From Candidatus Rhodoferax odensensis (GTDB taxonomy: Bacteria; Pseudomonadota; Gammaproteobacteria; Burkholderiales; Burkholderiaceae_C): a stretch of 12,507 nt of DNA. Of this stretch, positions 1-7,238 are shown piece after piece. Made by a program: the position numbers and the translations under genes. Numbering within the stretch: the stretch's first letter is position 1; every line of letters starts with the position of its first letter. The stretch covers positions 1-12,507 of the forward strand of contig JADKDJ010000030.1 in NCBI GenBank assembly GCA_016718405.1, given 5' to 3'. Under the pieces are notes generated by a model. It had not been told where the DNA came from. It ran no database searches and was given only the letters and a program-made list of their open reading frames with translations.

Positions 1-104
1 GGGGTTTGGGTCATCGCCGCGCACGGGCTTTGCAGGGTCGGGGTCCGTTGTCGCCGGTGGGGCAGTGGGAGATGTTTTCAGGGGACCGTTGTCTCGGCGG
101 GCTT

Positions 105-167
105 GTCCAACAACCGGTTCAGATCGTGGCTCGCTTCGCGATCGCGATCTAACCTTATTCGTTGGGC
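105..167 (-). repeat. attC recombination site (cassette 3 end)
   Basis: Read on the minus strand, the site opens with GCCCAAC (matches RYYYAAC) at 161-167 and closes with GTTGGAC (matches GTTRRRY) at 105-111. The 63-bp interval holds an imperfect palindrome with outer arms AGATCG and CGATCT. It begins six bases after the stop of the DUF1877 gene, the usual position of attC in a cassette. It is shorter than, and unrelated in its stem to, the two attC sites at 2582 and 3186. The assignment rests on motifs and position; folding was not computed. Confidence 0.7.
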
Positions 168-173
168 GTCACT

Positions 174-751
174 TTAGTAGATGGAGATGAGAATTCCATT
201 GCCTGCGCGGACCGTTTGCTCAAAGAAGGCATGGAGTTCTTTGACCGTACCCCATAGCTCTTCCACTTGCTGCTGCCGCTCTGATTCATCGTCGGACGCT
301 TGCCAATAGATCTCAGCAGCTTCAATTTCGCTAGCAACGTAAGCTGCGTCCATAAGTCCGAACGATTGAGCTTCGAGGAACGTAGCGACAGCGCGCGAAC
401 GCTCGGGGACGAGGAGACGAACTGGCCCATAGCCGAGGTCGGGGCCGATCTCCTCGCCACCGGACATGAGAAACCCTTTCGGCCACGGAGCTTCCGCATT
501 AGCGCCAGAAAACAGAAATGCAATATGTGCCACGCTTGATTGAGTTCGAATGTGTCGGCTTCGACAAGAGCCTCGAACATCCGCGCTGAAGGAGGAGATT
601 GTTTCGCGGATTTTCCAAAGAGTTTTGACAGGAAACTGTTCTTCGGTGGTGGCGCCAATAGACCAACCAACTCGCCGACAGCATCAGGGAAGGCGCTCAG
701 CTTCTCGACCTGTTCGGGGGTGATTCGATACAGGCTGCACAACATGCTCAC
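174..751 (-). pseudogene. DUF1877 (YfbM-family) cassette protein, one frameshift
   Basis: The repaired protein is about 192 residues and matches the DUF1877/YfbM family, whose role is not established. Landmarks are the N-terminal MLCSLYRITPEQ, the central NQAWHILHF followed by LFSGANAEAPWP, then the family signature GGEEIGPDLGYGPVRLL and an acidic helical C-terminus ending NGILISIY. The frame changes near 512-520 at a short T-run: the first frame continues as HFCFLAL while the family sequence continues one frame over. Adding one base gives 193 codons to the stop at 174. I chose the GTG at 751 because it gives VSMLCSLY, like the family's short N-terminus; ATG at 745 is possible, and a TTG at 787 would overlap the attC core. 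It lies between a disrupted attC core (782-788) and the attC at 105-167, so it is a cassette gene. Confidence 0.8.
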
Positions 752-784
752 AATCAGAGCCTCCGGGAAAGCGTCGGTGACGCC

Positions 785-789
785 CAACG
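785..789. repeat. Target-site duplication of IS1182-family element, left copy
   Basis: CAACG at 785-789 directly precedes the left inverted repeat and is repeated at 2582-2586 directly after the right inverted repeat. It is part of the attC core: collapsing the two copies on the minus strand gives TTCGACGTTGGGCGTC, containing a perfect GTTGGGC. Confidence 0.8.
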
Positions 790-805
790 AGGCTGTAGAA
801 AAACC
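790..805 (+). repeat. IS1182-family left terminal inverted repeat
   Basis: AGGCTGTAGAAAAACC matches the reverse complement of 2566-2581 at 15 of 16 positions. Confidence 0.85.
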
Positions 806-959
806 CGATTCCGCTCGGCCAAAGCCTCGCCCTTCAAATCGTCACGGTTCTTGTCTGAGAATTTCTTCGTCATCGGCGAAGTGTGCCGGATTTTTGCGCT
901 GCTTTGCGCCAGACCCGCTTGCAAAGCCGTTTTAGGCGGTCCTTGGCCCAGCTTTTGTC

Positions 960-2488
960 CTACTGCGCATACCCGGTCTTGGCTGCTTCTCAATGTTGTG
1001 CACCATGCAGTACAGGTTCCACTGCGTGTTGACCTTGGCGCGTCCCCGGTGGTTCAAGCGGGTCAGGCGCTTGTTGTGCCGGATATTGGCAAACACCGGC
1101 TCCACCGTGCCTATGCGCTGGCTGTATAGCTGACGCCCCTTGGTGAATCAATCGCCTGGCGCATGCGCTCTGGATGGGGTCGGGTCTTTGATCTTGGTCT
1201 CAAAACGGTGACCTTGCGGCCCCGCCCGTCATTGGGTTTGAGTGGGCCTTGAGGCATTGCTCGCGAGTGCGCAGGCATTGCAATCCACCTCTTTGGCGGT
1301 GTAGGTCTGGTAGTGCAAACCACTTGCCGTGGGGTGATGCTGCCTGAACTGGTCATCACCTTGCCCGCCGGGCAGGTGGCGGTGTTGTCGTCGTTGAAGC
1401 AGAAGTCCTTGGGGCCAAAGCGTTTGACTTCTTTGGCTTGCCCTGTGGGCTTCTTCTCGGACAGGGGGTCAGGCTTGTCTTTGTACTTGTCTTGGCTCTC
1501 AAAGCGTTCATCTCGGCTGCGCATCTGGTTGTCGGCGATCAGTGCCGGGATGTTCTGGTCTTGCAGCTGCTCAACGTTGGCATCGCTGTGGTAGCCCGCA
1601 TCGGCGGTGATCAGGGTGTGATCCTCCCGGAAGGATTTGCTTTGTTCAATCATGGGCAAGAGCATGGCCTGTTCGGAGCCTGAGCCGATGACGTCGGCCG
1701 CCACGATGATCTGGTGGGCGCTGTCCACCACCGCCTGCGCCGCGTAGCCCTGGATCACGCCTTTGCTGGTGGCCATCTTGGCGCTGTCGGGGTCGGTGAC
1801 GTTGGTCTTGAGTTCCTGGCCCTTTGCGGTTCTTGCGTTGGGGCTTGCTGGCCAGAAACTCCCGGGTGCGTGCCGCCTCTTTGCGCAGGGCTTCTATGCG
1901 GGCTTGGCGCTTGGGCTCCAGTGCGTCGTCTGCGCCTCCTCTGTCCTGGGCTTGGTGCAGGGCCAGGATCTTGTCGGCCGCCTTGTCCAGGCGCCGTGCC
2001 CGATGGCGTAGCTCCTCATGGGTGCCACTGCGCTCTTTGCTGGCATTGGAGGGGAGTTTGACGCCGTCGATGGCAAACATGTCACGCCCGATCAAGCCCT
2101 GGGCATCGCAGGTCATGAGAACTTGGCTGAACAGGGGTTTGATCTGGTCTCCTAGGTTGGCCACGAACTTGGCAATGTGGGTGTGGCTGGGTTGGCTGTC
2201 GCCACTGATGGCGATGAACTGGACATTGCGCGCACAGGCTTGTTCAATGGTGCGGCTGGAAATCAGGCCCCGGCTGTAGGCCAGCAACACGATCTTGAGC
2301 ATGACGCGCGGGTCGTAGGCGCTGGCACCGACTTCGTCGTTGTTGAATTTGGCGTCCATGGCGCTGAGGTCAAGCTCGTGGTCTACCAGATAGTCCAGTG
2401 CGAAGGCAAAGCTGCCGGGGACAATTTGCTCTGACAGGACCACCGGCAGCATCAGGCTGTGGCGGTCTTGGGGTTTGTAGCGGGCCAT
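960..2488 (-). pseudogene. IS1182-family transposase, several frameshifts
   Basis: This is a DDE transposase of the IS1182 family. The N-terminal half is open (MARYKPQDRHSL, then SAYDPRVMLKIVLLAYSRG and ARNVQFIAISGD, typical of the N-terminal domain DUF772). The DDE core starts at FAIDGVKLPSNAS. Near 1822-1826 the frame shifts at a G-run (GGG where GG would continue NRKGQELKTNVTDPDSAKM). The middle continues as GVIQGYAAQAVVDSAHQIIVA and ITADAGYHSDAN. After TCPAGKVMTSSGS the frame breaks several more times, but NDGRGRKVTVF, HPERMRQAIDS and RIGTVEPVFANIRHNKRL can be followed to a stop at 960-962. About 509 residues would result if repaired. Starts at 2536 or 2512 are possible; no good ribosome binding site decides. 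As given, the enzyme cannot be made intact. Confidence 0.85.
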
Positions 2489-2565
2489 GTTGTGAGACAA
2501 ACGGTTGCGATACATCACAAACGTTTTTGGCACCACATACGATGACCGAAATTGCCCCTTGGCGA

Positions 2566-2581
2566 GGTTTATCTACAGCCT
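2566..2581 (-). repeat. IS1182-family right terminal inverted repeat
   Basis: The reverse complement reads AGGCTGTAGATAAACC and pairs with 790-805. The second target-duplication copy, CAACG, follows at 2582-2586. Confidence 0.85.
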
Positions 2582-2665
2582 CAACGTCGAAGCTGCCCGG
2601 CGCGCAGCATGCGCCGCGAAGCGGCATCCTGCTGCTGCGTGTCCGTGCCGAGCGAAATGTTATGT
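2582..2665 (-). repeat. attC site interrupted in its core by the IS1182 element
   Basis: On the minus strand the site runs from ACATAAC (2659-2665) through a palindromic stem built on CGCAGCA and TGCTGCG around a GCCGC-TTCG-CGGC tip. It ends at CGTTG (2582-2586), where the IS begins; the rest of the core, GGC, is found at 782-784 beyond the IS. It is roughly 89% identical by eye to the attC at 3186-3272. It follows the stop codon of the secreted cassette protein (2676) by about ten bases, which sets its orientation. Confidence 0.8.
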
Positions 2666-2675
2666 CGCATCGCCG

Positions 2676-3182
2676 CTACTTTGCGAACTCTTTAAGCGCT
2701 GGCAGCAACTCGAACTGCTCGAACCGCCACAGACCGGCGGCCGCATACAAACCTGGATCGGCACATTCAAGACGCTTCCGCGTGCCGTCGGGCGCCACGA
2801 CCAACATCGACCCCTCCGATTCTGGAATGTTACTGTTTCCGTAGGCGTGAACAGTGTAGAAGTGGTCGTTGATTGAAAACTGAACTGTGTTGTCCACCCA
2901 CCTGCCCGCCCTTTCGGTGGTGAACCGGAAATGCGCAACCGGAGACGTTCTTGCCGCCGGAAAGACCAGCTCCAACGCTCCAATTCGGCCGAAGCGATAC
3001 TGGATCCAGGCTTGGAGCATGCAGGTCATCGCCGGTCCGCCAGAATGAAAGTACTTTTCGACCAATGCGGCACGAGAACAGATTTTCTTCGCCCGGTGTG
3101 CAATGACTCGGCGTCGGCGGTGCGGCCGCTACTGCCGAAGCTAGAGCAACAAACCGGCAGCGAACAGGCGAGCGTTCTTCAT
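2676..3182 (-). pseudogene. Secreted small protein in a gene cassette, two compensating frameshifts
   Basis: The ATG at 3180-3182 follows the attC core (GTTATGT) by three bases. It opens a signal-peptide-like start, MKNARLFAAGLLL, which meets TAG at about 3141. One frame over it continues ASAVAAAPPTPSHCTPGEE then NLFSCRIG. Near 3055-3065 the original frame resumes (SGGPAMTCMLQAWIQYRFG, then GALELVFPAA) and runs to TAG at 2676. Repaired length is about 168 residues, with a cleavable signal peptide and a CTPGEENLFSC segment that I associate with a family of periplasmic hypothetical proteins of unknown function. The last domain has VQFSINDHFYTVHAYGNSN and DGTRKRLECADPGLY. The two indels compensate, leaving about 75 bp out of frame. 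It is a cassette gene lying between two attC sites. Confidence 0.65.
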
Positions 3183-3185
3183 GCT

Positions 3186-3272
3186 ACATAACGTCGAAGC
3201 TGACCGGCACGCAGCAAGCGCCGCGAAGCGGCATTCTGATGCTGCGTGTCCGTGACGAGCAACCTGTTATGC
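3186..3272 (-). repeat. attC recombination site (cassette 1 end)
   Basis: On the minus strand the site starts with GCATAAC (3266-3272), whose TAA is the stop codon of the membrane-protein cassette gene, and ends with GTTATGT (3186-3192), three bases before the next cassette's ATG. The 87-bp interval is quasi-palindromic: ACGCAGCA pairs with TGCTGCGT, GCCGC with CGGC, around TTCG, with bulged bases in one arm. It resembles 2582-2665 at about nine positions in ten. The stop-in-core arrangement is typical of cassettes. Confidence 0.8.
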
Positions 3273-3668
3273 GCCTTCGCCATTGTCGCGAGTTTGTTCG
3301 ACAAGCATATGGGAAGCGAAAGTAAGCACTGGTACAAGGAGGATCAGCAGTACCTCTCTCGGCGAATGGAGAAACTGGGGGATAGCAATGACAGCCAAAA
3401 TAGCCCACGGCGAAAGGAACCCATACAGTGCTCCCTTCCGCGTGGTTCTGGTTGCCACGAAGAACATGCCGTGCACAACAACAAGCTCCACGCACAAGTA
3501 GATTGGAATCTGCGCAAACAGCGATTGAAGCCCGGCTGGTGCGATAGCGGCATACCCACCGTATCCCCACCACATCATGAAGAAGAGTGAGAGTGGAGCG
3601 AGAACAAGGAACGCGCCCACAGCTCCGCCAGCCTTACTGGCCCTATCCCCGGTGGTCACGTCATACAT
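3267..3668 (-). CDS. Four-helix membrane protein in an integron cassette, unknown function
   Basis: This intact 133-residue protein is not one I recognise. After a short polar N-terminus (MYDVTTGDRASK) there are four hydrophobic segments: GAVGAFLVLAPLSLFFMMWW (about 13-32), SLFAQIPIYLCVELVVVHGM (about 48-67), ALYGFLSPWAILAVIAIPQF (about 79-98) and EVLLILLVPVLTFASHML (about 103-120). The tail is charged (EQTRDNGEGA). The ATG at 3668 has GGAGGG eight bases upstream, which decides it over an in-frame GTG at 3725. The TAA stop (3267-3269) lies inside the attC core GCATAAC. A core-like GTTATGC at 3742-3748 lies upstream, so the gene fills a cassette of about 475 bp. Of the three cassette genes this is the only one with no frame break. 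Confidence 0.8.
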   Translation of the reverse strand: MYDVTTGDRASKAGGAVGAFLVLAPLSLFFMMWWGYGGYAAIAPAGLQSLFAQIPIYLCVELVVVHGMFFVATRTTRKGALYGFLSPWAILAVIAIPQFLHSPREVLLILLVPVLTFASHMLVEQTRDNGEGA

Positions 3669-3741
3669 TGCAGTTGCCCTCCGCAATGCGTCCGCGAAGG
3701 GATGTGTGGCCGCCAATCGAACCACAACGGTTCATAGGACT

Positions 3742-3838
3742 GCATAACGTAATGTCGATTGCCCGGCCTGCGCAATGTAGCCAGATACACCTCAGCGCGG
3801 CGTCCTCGACGCATTGCGTGCAACCCGTTGCTGGTCCT
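3742..3838 (-). repeat. Possible attC or core site at the upstream edge of the cassette array
   Basis: GTTATGC (minus strand, 3742-3748) is identical to the core of the attC at 3186-3272 and sits where the membrane-protein cassette should begin. Beyond it a weak inverted repeat is seen: ACGCAATG on one arm and CATTGCG on the other, with a CAGCAAC box near 3830 as a poor RYYYAAC. It could be a degenerate attC, the remnant of an attI, or the junction with host DNA. Only the core box is well supported. Confidence 0.35.
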
Positions 3839-4161
3839 GGTGGTTCTCGAAGTTGGCATGTCCGTCCCCTGATAAATGTCTGCCCAAACCCGGCGATTTG
3901 TTGGCTCATTCTACTGACCCGTTGGATCGTTGCGGCGAGTTTTGGGCTGGGTGCTGGTGTAACTGGCAGACCCTGCACGTGTCCGTGGCCGTACCGCGTG
4001 TAAGTGCTTGATTTCCAACACGCGGCCGCTTGCGCGCAGCGATCTTGTTGCAATGTAACGAGGCTGAGAACGACCACAGACAAAAGGGTTCTCAAACTGG
4101 ACGAACCGGCCCAATGTCCGGTAACGCTGCGTCGCGGCCTAAAGACTTCCGCCAATCAACC
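3839..4161. other. Unassigned stretch between the cassette array and the exosortase operon
   Basis: No gene can be named here. A minus-strand frame is open from about 4155 past 3840 and includes a signal-like hydrophobic run (LRTLLSVVVLSLVTL, near 4040-4090), but it lacks family resemblance and does not stop at the attC-like box. Given the frameshifts elsewhere it may be a decayed cassette gene. A short inverted repeat, ACCGG and CCGGT, flanks 4104-4122. No integron integrase signature is present on the plus strand, where one would be expected if an attI lay here. Confidence 0.3.
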
Positions 4162-5309
4162 TCATTCACGAAACGCGCCTTTCAACCGCATTGCCGCCAG
4201 CGCCGGCAACAGCTCGAAACTGCCCAACGCTTGTGCCTGTCCATTGAGGAGAACCTCGACCCGGTGCAAGCCCGCATAGTGCTTGCGCGTAGTCATCTGC
4301 GCCAGGGACAGCCGCTTGCGCAGTCGCACGGTGTCGCCGCCAGCGAGTTGCAGCGTCTTGAGTTTGAAAACCTTGCCGCTGGTTTGACCGTTGGCCTTGA
4401 CGTAGTGCACACAACAATCCACCAGCACCCGTTGGGGCTTGGCGTGGGGGTTGTGCACCTCAAAGGCGATGTCGACACGCCCTCCACCCTGGCGAGTCGG
4501 CGTGATGCTTGCAGCCCGCACCAGCACCTTGGCAGTGCTGCCAAAACCCAAGACCTGCAGTGCGCCCGGCTCGCCGCGCTTGACCGCGGAGCGCAGCGCG
4601 TGGCCCACGATCCACTTGCGCGCGGCGCTGGCACCGTTCAGCCAGCGCCGCGCGGTGTCGGCCAGCAGTTCGGGGTGGTCCTTGCCGATGTCGTTCAGGT
4701 TGTTGGCCACGGACCGGCGCACGTACAGCTCGGGGTCGTCCTTGAGCAACTCCAGCAGCGCCAGCACCGGGGCCGGGTCTTTTTGGAAAGCGCGCAGCCG
4801 CGGCGCCCACGGCAGACGCGCTCGCGTGCCCTCCGACACCAGGCGACGCACATGGGCGCTGGGATCTGCCGCCCAGCGCCGCAGTTGCCGCAGCGTGGCC
4901 TCGGGATGCCGCTCCAGAAAAGGCCGAATGCTGAACTCCGCCGTAAAACGCTGCGTCAGCGCATGCATGGCCGCATGGAGACATCAAAGTGCGCCATCCC
5001 GTAAGTCGCCACAAACTGGGTGTGCGGCAGGAACAGAAAGGAGCCCAGGCTCTGCCCCATGTCACGATCGTGCGCTTGCTCCAGCGAGCGCATCAGGATC
5101 GCCAGCGCCTTGGAGTAATCCGTGGGCAGGAACTGGTGCAAACCCTGCGCAATTTTTTGTCCCCGCTGCATCAGCTCCAGTGCGTGATAGCCGTCCAGGA
5201 CGGTCTTGACAAAGCCCTCGGCGTCAAACGCGGGATGGACCGCGCGCACCATCGCGGCGATGGTGCGTGGCACCTCCGCGCCAAACTGGTTCTTGAGAGC
5301 TTCAGCCAT
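4162..5309 (-). CDS. alkC: AlkC-type DNA alkylation repair glycosylase with Ig-like C-terminus, one frameshift
   Basis: HEAT-like-repeat DNA glycosylases of the AlkC/AlkD superfamily excise cationic alkylated bases such as 3-methyladenine; AlkC also acts on 3-methylcytosine. The N-terminus MAEALKNQFGAEVPRTIAAM is typical. It is followed by RFTAEFSIRPFLERHPE, HVRRLVSEGTRARLPWAPRL and YVRRSVANNLNDIGKDHPEL, the highly conserved repeat faces. From about residue 265 a beta-rich domain (VDIAFEVHNP through HRVEVLLNGQ) matches the Ig-like tail of AlkC. One frame change at about 4972 (CGGCC where CGGGCC would read MRAMHALTQ) splits it; repair gives 383 codons to the TGA at 4162. The 268-residue part from 4968 is open. 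The ATG at 5309 overlaps the end of the transglycosylase gene (ATGGCTGA), implying co-translation. Family assignment is firm; whether the frameshift is real is not. Confidence 0.88.
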
Positions 5310-6653
5310 GAGCAGCGACCATCTTAGCGGTCGGCCGCCGTGGCGCGCTGGCGCCGCCCAGACGCATGCCACGGGCCACCCATTGCGCGCGCTCGTGGTT
5401 GATCTGGCCGGTAGCGGCCCATCGCCGCGCTTCCATGGACGGGTTGTGCAGCATGGCGGCCAGCCACGCCGCCTCAGACGCGCTAAGCCGGTCGGCGCGC
5501 TTGCCAAAATAGCGGTAGGCGGCGGCCCGTGCGCCGCACAGTTGGCCGCCCCAGGGCGCGACGTCCAGGTACAGCCCCAGGATGCGCGCCTTGCCCAGGG
5601 TTTGCTCCATTTCCACGGCGTACAGCAGTTCACGCAGCTTGCGCACGGGCGAGCGCTCGCGCCGGTGACCAACAGCTTGGCAAGCTGCTGCGACAGCGTG
5701 CTGGCCCCGCGTGGCGCGGGCGTCGGGTGTGACGGGTCCGAGGCATTCAAGGCCGCGCTGGTTGCCGCGCAGGGCCAGGGTGATCTCGGTCAAGTCGTAC
5801 CCCGCATGCTCGAAGTAGCGCTGGTCCTCTGCGGCGATGACAGCGCGTGCCAGCAGGCTTTGGGCGCTTGGTTTGGCCAGGCGCGCCCACTTGGGCAGGC
5901 CTTGGTCGCACAGGCTGCGCGCCTGCGCCCACTGCTCGGTGCCCAGACCCTGCACTGCCAGTCCCTGCAGCTGCGGCGCCAGCGTCAGCTCACCGGTCGG
6001 CAGCGTCAGGCGCGCGCGCAGCGCAAAGTCTCCGTCAATGCGCAAAGTGGGGTTGCGCAACTCGGCAATCGCACTGGCAAACAGGGCGTAGCCCTCGCGC
6101 ACGGGCGTGCTCGGCAGGTCCATGTCCAGCGTCAGGCTGTTTGCGGTCAACTGGCCGCGCCAGCGCGACGACCTGACCGGAGGCGACCGTACCATGCAAG
6201 CGCATGCCCATGCGCTGCACCGTGAGCCGAACCTCGGCCAGACGCAGTGGCTCGCCGCCCCAACTGACGTGACGGATGCTGCACGGCCGGCAGCTCAGCG
6301 CCAGGGCGTTGGCCTGCGCGTCCCACGCTACGCGCACCGGACCCAACGCAGTGGGCAGCGTGCGACCGTGCGCCAGTTGCACCAACCACGGCGTGGTGGC
6401 CAGCCAGATCAAAGACGGCACGCCCACCTCCACCGGCACCGGCCCCACCTGAACCGTGGTAGCCCAGGTGCCGGGTGCCGGTCGCAAGACGGTGCGCACG
6501 ATCAGGCCAAACACCAGCAGCGCGCTGGCCACCACAAGCGTGGCCACACCGAGCCACAGCAGCACGCGTTGCACGGCACGCAACAGGGCCGCCCGCACCT
6601 CCCCACGGCCGCCCGGTGTCGGCAGGGACCCGCCAAGACGGACTCTGGTTCAT
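5302..6653 (-). pseudogene. Membrane-anchored GT51 peptidoglycan transglycosylase, several frameshifts
   Basis: Glycosyltransferase family 51 enzymes polymerise lipid II into glycan strands at the outer face of the inner membrane. Landmarks are the catalytic-Glu motif AVIAAEDQRYFEHAGYDL, the RGASTLSQQLAKLLVTG motif, the RKLRELLYAVEMEQTLGKA helix and the ILGLYLDVAPWG and SEAAWLAAMLHNPS segments. There is no penicillin-binding transpeptidase domain; about 450 residues in all. An N-terminal helix (VLLWLGVATLVVASALLVFG) is followed by about 200 residues of unassigned periplasmic sequence before GT51. Frame breaks occur near 6600 (GGGG run), near 6175 (VASGQV to SSRWRGQLTANS), and as a compensating pair near 5660-5725 that puts the QQLAK motif out of frame. 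The start ATG at 6653 overlaps the previous gene's stop (ATGA), and the stop at 5302 overlaps the AlkC start. MtgA-like is the alternative name. Confidence 0.82.
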
Positions 6654-7238
6654 AAGCGGGTTGCCACGGTGAGGGGCTTTCCAGGGCCCGCTGGAGCGGC
6701 CGGCGACGGAGGCCCAGTACCAGGCTGAGGCATCGGTAAAGCCCTGGCCGTGGGCGTCTTCGATGCGCTCGCACACGCGAAGCCGCTGCCCGGCGCGCTC
6801 GGCCACAAAACAGCGCCAGCGGTGCTGGTCGGCCTGTTGCTCCAGTTGCTCGCCCTGGATGCGGTAGCCCAGGCCACGGTAGCAGTCAGTGGCGGGGTGC
6901 AGCATGCGCGTGGGCTGGTGCACCGTGCGCAGCACCAGCACCTTCGTGCCGTCGGTCATGCGCGCCACGCTGCCCGGAAAGCGTGCCGCAAAGCGTTGCT
7001 CCACCTCGCTCAGGGCCAGCGGACGTAGCGCTGCGCCGTTCCAGTTGGTGGGCAGCTCGGCCGTGCGGCTGGTGACCCGGCGCGGCGTCTGTGCGCCGGC
7101 CTGGTCACCGCCAGAGTGCGCCTCCAGGCGGGTGGAGACAGCTTGTGCCACGCCCCACAGCGCACACAGGGGCAGCAAGGCAGCCCACAGGGCCTTGTGT
7201 AACACGCGGTTCAAAAAGCGGTTCTCAAGCGGATTCAT
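6650..7238 (-). pseudogene. EpsI-like exosortase accessory protein, one frameshift near the end
   Basis: The ATG at 7236-7238 overlaps the exosortase stop (ATGA). The 195-residue protein has an N-terminal membrane helix or signal (ALWAALLPLCALWGVAQAV, about residues 16-34). A periplasmic domain follows with LPTNWNGAALRPLALSEVEQ, a VLVLRTVHQPTRMLHPATDC segment and CYRGLGYRIQG. The H-P-x-x-D-C-Y arrangement resembles EpsI/DUF3485-type partners of exosortases, which are needed for or accompany cargo processing. That is a resemblance plus position, not a proven match. At 6676-6681 an extra A in TGGAAAGCCCC shifts the frame; without it the protein ends WKPLTVATRL at TGA 6650, overlapping the next ATG as ATGA. 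The overlap at both ends supports this repair. Confidence 0.62.

Larger units (their letters stand above)
790..2581 (-). mobile_element. IS1182-family insertion sequence, 1792 bp
   Basis: The element has terminal inverted repeats, AGGCTGTAGAAAAACC at 790-805 and AGGCTGTAGATAAACC (reverse complement of 2566-2581), one mismatch in 16. A 5-bp direct duplication, CAACG, flanks it. It carries one transposase gene on the minus strand (960-2488) and about 170 bp of non-coding tail at 790-959. Length and protein fit the IS1182 family. It sits inside an integron attC site and separates the DUF1877 cassette from the upstream cassette. Confidence 0.85.

Noticed and set aside
754..993. Short minus-strand frame ending the IS1182 element
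   Set aside because: It is only the non-coding tail of the IS in another frame (beyond the transposase stop at 960) running into the cassette.
2582..3272. CRISPR-like reading of the two similar 85-bp repeats
   Set aside because: There are only two copies, about 520 bp apart with a gene between them, and they have attC architecture.
3750..4160. Possible integron integrase next to the first cassette
   Set aside because: No tyrosine-recombinase motifs were seen on either strand, and the space is too short before the AlkC gene.
4030..5004. 324-codon plus-strand open frame
   Set aside because: It is antisense to the clearly recognised AlkC gene.
5206..6225. 339-codon plus-strand open frame
   Set aside because: It is antisense to the GT51 gene, shows no recognisable motif, and has Gln/Arg/Ala-rich shadow composition.
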